Shown: positions 23,261-24,960 of the stretch, piece after piece
How the letters are laid out: each line of letters opens with the position of its first letter
Numbering within the stretch: the first letter of the stretch is position 1
Origin: JBEINZ01 sp040377825
Lineage (GTDB): Bacteria; Pseudomonadota; Alphaproteobacteria; Rhizobiales; Ancalomicrobiaceae
Direction of reading: 5' to 3'
DNA: 24,960 nt
Assembly (NCBI GenBank): GCA_040377825.1
Contig: JBEINZ010000017.1
Coordinates: forward strand, 1 to 24,960
Position numbers and translations under genes: made by a program
The notes under the pieces: model-generated
The model's input: the letters and a program-made list of their open reading frames with translations, nothing else
Databases searched by the model: none
Told to the model about the DNA's origin: nothing

Positions 23261-24937
23261 ATGAAGAGCGACATCGAGATTGCGCGCAGTGTTACGCCTC
23301 GGCCGATCGTGGAGATCGCCGGTAAGCTTGGAATTCCCTACGAGTCGCTCCATCCCTACGGTCATCACATCGCGAAGGTCTCCAACGAATTCATCGCCGA
23401 TGTCGCCGATCGCACGAATGGCAAGCTGATCCTCGTGACCGCGATCAACCCGACGCCGGCCGGCGAGGGCAAGACGACGACGACCGTCGGCCTCGGCGAC
23501 GGGCTCACCCGCATCGGCAAGAAAGCCGCGATCGCGCTGCGCGAGCCCTCGCTCGGCCCCTGTTTCGGGGTCAAGGGCGGGGCGGCCGGCGGCGGCTGGT
23601 CGCAGGTCATCCCGATGGAGGCAATCAATCTGCACTTCACCGGCGATTTTCATGCCATCACCTCCGCGCACAATCTGCTCGCGGCGATGCTCGACAATCA
23701 CATCTACTGGGGCAACGGCCTCGATATCGATGGCCGCCGCGTGGCGTGGCGCCGCGCGATCGACATGAACGACCGGTCCTTGCGCTCGATCGTCTCGTCG
23801 CTTGGCGGCGTGTCGAACGGCTATCCGCGCGACGACGGCTTCGACATCACCGTTGCCTCCGAAGTGATGGCGGTGTTCTGCTTGGCGACAGATCTCGCCG
23901 ACCTGGAGGCGCGGCTTGCGCGCATGGTGGTGGCGGAAACCCGCGCCAAGGGCTCGGTCACTGCTGGGGATCTCAAGGCTTCGCCGTCCATGACCGTGTT
24001 GCTGAAGGATGCGTTCCAGCCAAACCTCGTCCAGACGCTAGAGGGCACGCCGGCCTTCGTGCATGGCGGCCCGTTCGCCAATATCGCGCATGGCTGCAAT
24101 TCGGTGCGCGCGACGCAGACCGCGCTGAAGCTGGCTGATTATGTCGTGACCGAAGCCGGCTTCGGCGCCGATCTTGGGGCGGAAAAATTCTTCGACATCA
24201 AGTGCCGCAAGGCAGGCCTCACGCCGGACGCGGCGGTGATCGTCGCGACCGTCCGCGCGTTGAAGATGCATGGCGGGCTGAAGAAGGAAGATCTTGGCAA
24301 GGAAAACATCGAGGCGCTCAAGGCCGGCTTCGCCAATCTGGAGCGTCATATCGAAAACGTCGCCAAGTTCGGCGTGCCCGCCGTGGTCGGCATCAATCGC
24401 TTCGTGACGGATACGGATGCGGAGCGTCAGCTGATCGTGGATCTTTGCCGCGACAAGCTCGGCGTTCAGGCGATCGTGTGCACGCATTGGGCCGACGGTT
24501 CCGTGGGGTCCGAAGCGCTGGCGCACGCCGTCGTCGCGCTGGCCGAAGGTCCGCGCAAGGCGCCGTTCAAGCCACTGTACCCTGCCGAAATGCCGCTTCT
24601 GGAGAAGGTCGAGACCATCGCCAAGGAGATTTACCGGGCCGGTTCGGTCGCGGCGGATGGCAAGATCCGCAAGCGCTTCAAGGATCTGGGAGCCGCCGGC
24701 TACGGCGATCTGCCGATTTGCGTCGCCAAGACACAGTCGTCCTTCTCTTCCGATCCGGAGGTGAAGGGCGCGCCGACCGGCCACGTCATCCCGGTCCGCG
24801 AAGTTCGGCTGTCGGCCGGCGCGGGCTTCCTCGTGGTCATCTGCGGGGACATCATGACCATGCCCGGCCTGCCGAAAATCCCCTCGGCCGAGCACATTCG
24901 CCTCGGCGCGGACGGCCAGATCGAGGGATTGAGTTAA
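23261..24937 (+). CDS. fhs: Formate-tetrahydrofolate ligase
   Basis: It makes 10-formyl-tetrahydrofolate from formate, ATP and tetrahydrofolate, feeding purine and serine synthesis, and in methylotrophs the assimilatory one-carbon branch (called ftfL there). The 558 residues match the bacterial length (about 557). Motifs are the opening SDIEIARSVTPRPI, the P-loop TPAGEGKTTT (65-74), REPSLGPCFGVKGGAAGGG (94-112), and the family-typical FTGDFHAITSAHNLL and TDTDAERQ segments. The C-terminus ends LGADGQIEGLS. ATG 23261 has CGAGGA six bases upstream. It is divergent from the Kef antiporter over about 300 bases. The short DNA after it to the window end shows no gene. Presence of this enzyme is compatible with methylotrophy but does not prove it. 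Confidence 0.97.
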   Translation: MKSDIEIARSVTPRPIVEIAGKLGIPYESLHPYGHHIAKVSNEFIADVADRTNGKLILVTAINPTPAGEGKTTTTVGLGDGLTRIGKKAAIALREPSLGPCFGVKGGAAGGGWSQVIPMEAINLHFTGDFHAITSAHNLLAAMLDNHIYWGNGLDIDGRRVAWRRAIDMNDRSLRSIVSSLGGVSNGYPRDDGFDITVASEVMAVFCLATDLADLEARLARMVVAETRAKGSVTAGDLKASPSMTVLLKDAFQPNLVQTLEGTPAFVHGGPFANIAHGCNSVRATQTALKLADYVVTEAGFGADLGAEKFFDIKCRKAGLTPDAAVIVATVRALKMHGGLKKEDLGKENIEALKAGFANLERHIENVAKFGVPAVVGINRFVTDTDAERQLIVDLCRDKLGVQAIVCTHWADGSVGSEALAHAVVALAEGPRKAPFKPLYPAEMPLLEKVETIAKEIYRAGSVAADGKIRKRFKDLGAAGYGDLPICVAKTQSSFSSDPEVKGAPTGHVIPVREVRLSAGAGFLVVICGDIMTMPGLPKIPSAEHIRLGADGQIEGLS

Positions 24938-24960
24938 GCGGTCGGGGCGCGGCTGGGTAA

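Noticed and set aside
23001..23264. An 87-codon frame just upstream of and overlapping the fhs start
   Set aside because: It overlaps the ribosome-binding site and start of fhs in another frame, and nothing in it resembles a protein family.

Overview
The window reads as chromosomal DNA of a high-GC alphaproteobacterium, most likely a Hyphomicrobiales (Rhizobiales) member near the Beijerinckiaceae, Methylobacteriaceae or Methylocystaceae. This rests on protein character (a DUF2336 protein, a bacterial formate-tetrahydrofolate ligase, alphaproteobacterial-style IS5 and IS481 sequences) and on GC-rich codon use. It is an inference; there is no rRNA or other phylogenetic marker here.

Layout. (1) 1-1233 is an IS5-family insertion sequence. 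Its transposase is broken by one in-frame stop, and a right terminal repeat is visible. (2) 1286-2953 (minus) is the ABC-F translation factor EttA. (3) 3070-5036 (plus) is a tight two-gene phosphonate cassette: a FAD-dependent amine-oxidase-like protein overlapping phosphonoacetaldehyde hydrolase (PhnX). (4) 5103-6996 (minus) holds a stand-alone tRNA-synthetase B3/B4-domain protein and a DUF2336 protein. (5) 7270-8658 (plus) is a patatin-like lipoprotein. It is followed by a gene-free stretch (8659-9005) with IS debris and a palindromic repeat also found at the IS5 border. (6) 9006-12079 (minus) runs rfbB, rfbD, then an exported M23 metallopeptidase. (7) A 399-base divergent control region holds a perfect 14-base palindrome and competing hairpins. 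(8) 12479-17921 (plus) holds UDP-glucose dehydrogenase, a UDP-glucuronate 4-epimerase-like enzyme, a phosphomannomutase/phosphoglucomutase and a polysaccharide flippase. (9) 17986-19581 is prfC (RF3), facing a GT-C-like membrane glycosyltransferase (19585-21099) and a Kef-type cation/proton antiporter (21211-22956), both minus. (10) 23261-24937 is formate-tetrahydrofolate ligase.

How they fit together. rfbB and rfbD (dTDP-L-rhamnose branch), ugd and the epimerase (UDP-glucuronate and UDP-galacturonate) and the hexose-phosphate mutase supply activated sugars. The flippase, and perhaps the GT-C-like protein, would export or transfer them. The region is therefore a partial surface-polysaccharide precursor locus; rfbA, rfbC, a priming transferase and a polymerase are not in the window. 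The phosphonate pair would release phosphate and acetaldehyde from phosphonoacetaldehyde. EttA and RF3 are core translation genes, and the folate enzyme belongs to one-carbon metabolism.

I did not find a convincing new defence, mobile or signalling system. The most interesting items are the transaminase-less phosphonate cassette, the apparent targeting of a palindromic repeat by an insertion sequence, the control region between rfbB and ugd, and two conserved but unexplained proteins (B3/B4 domain and DUF2336).
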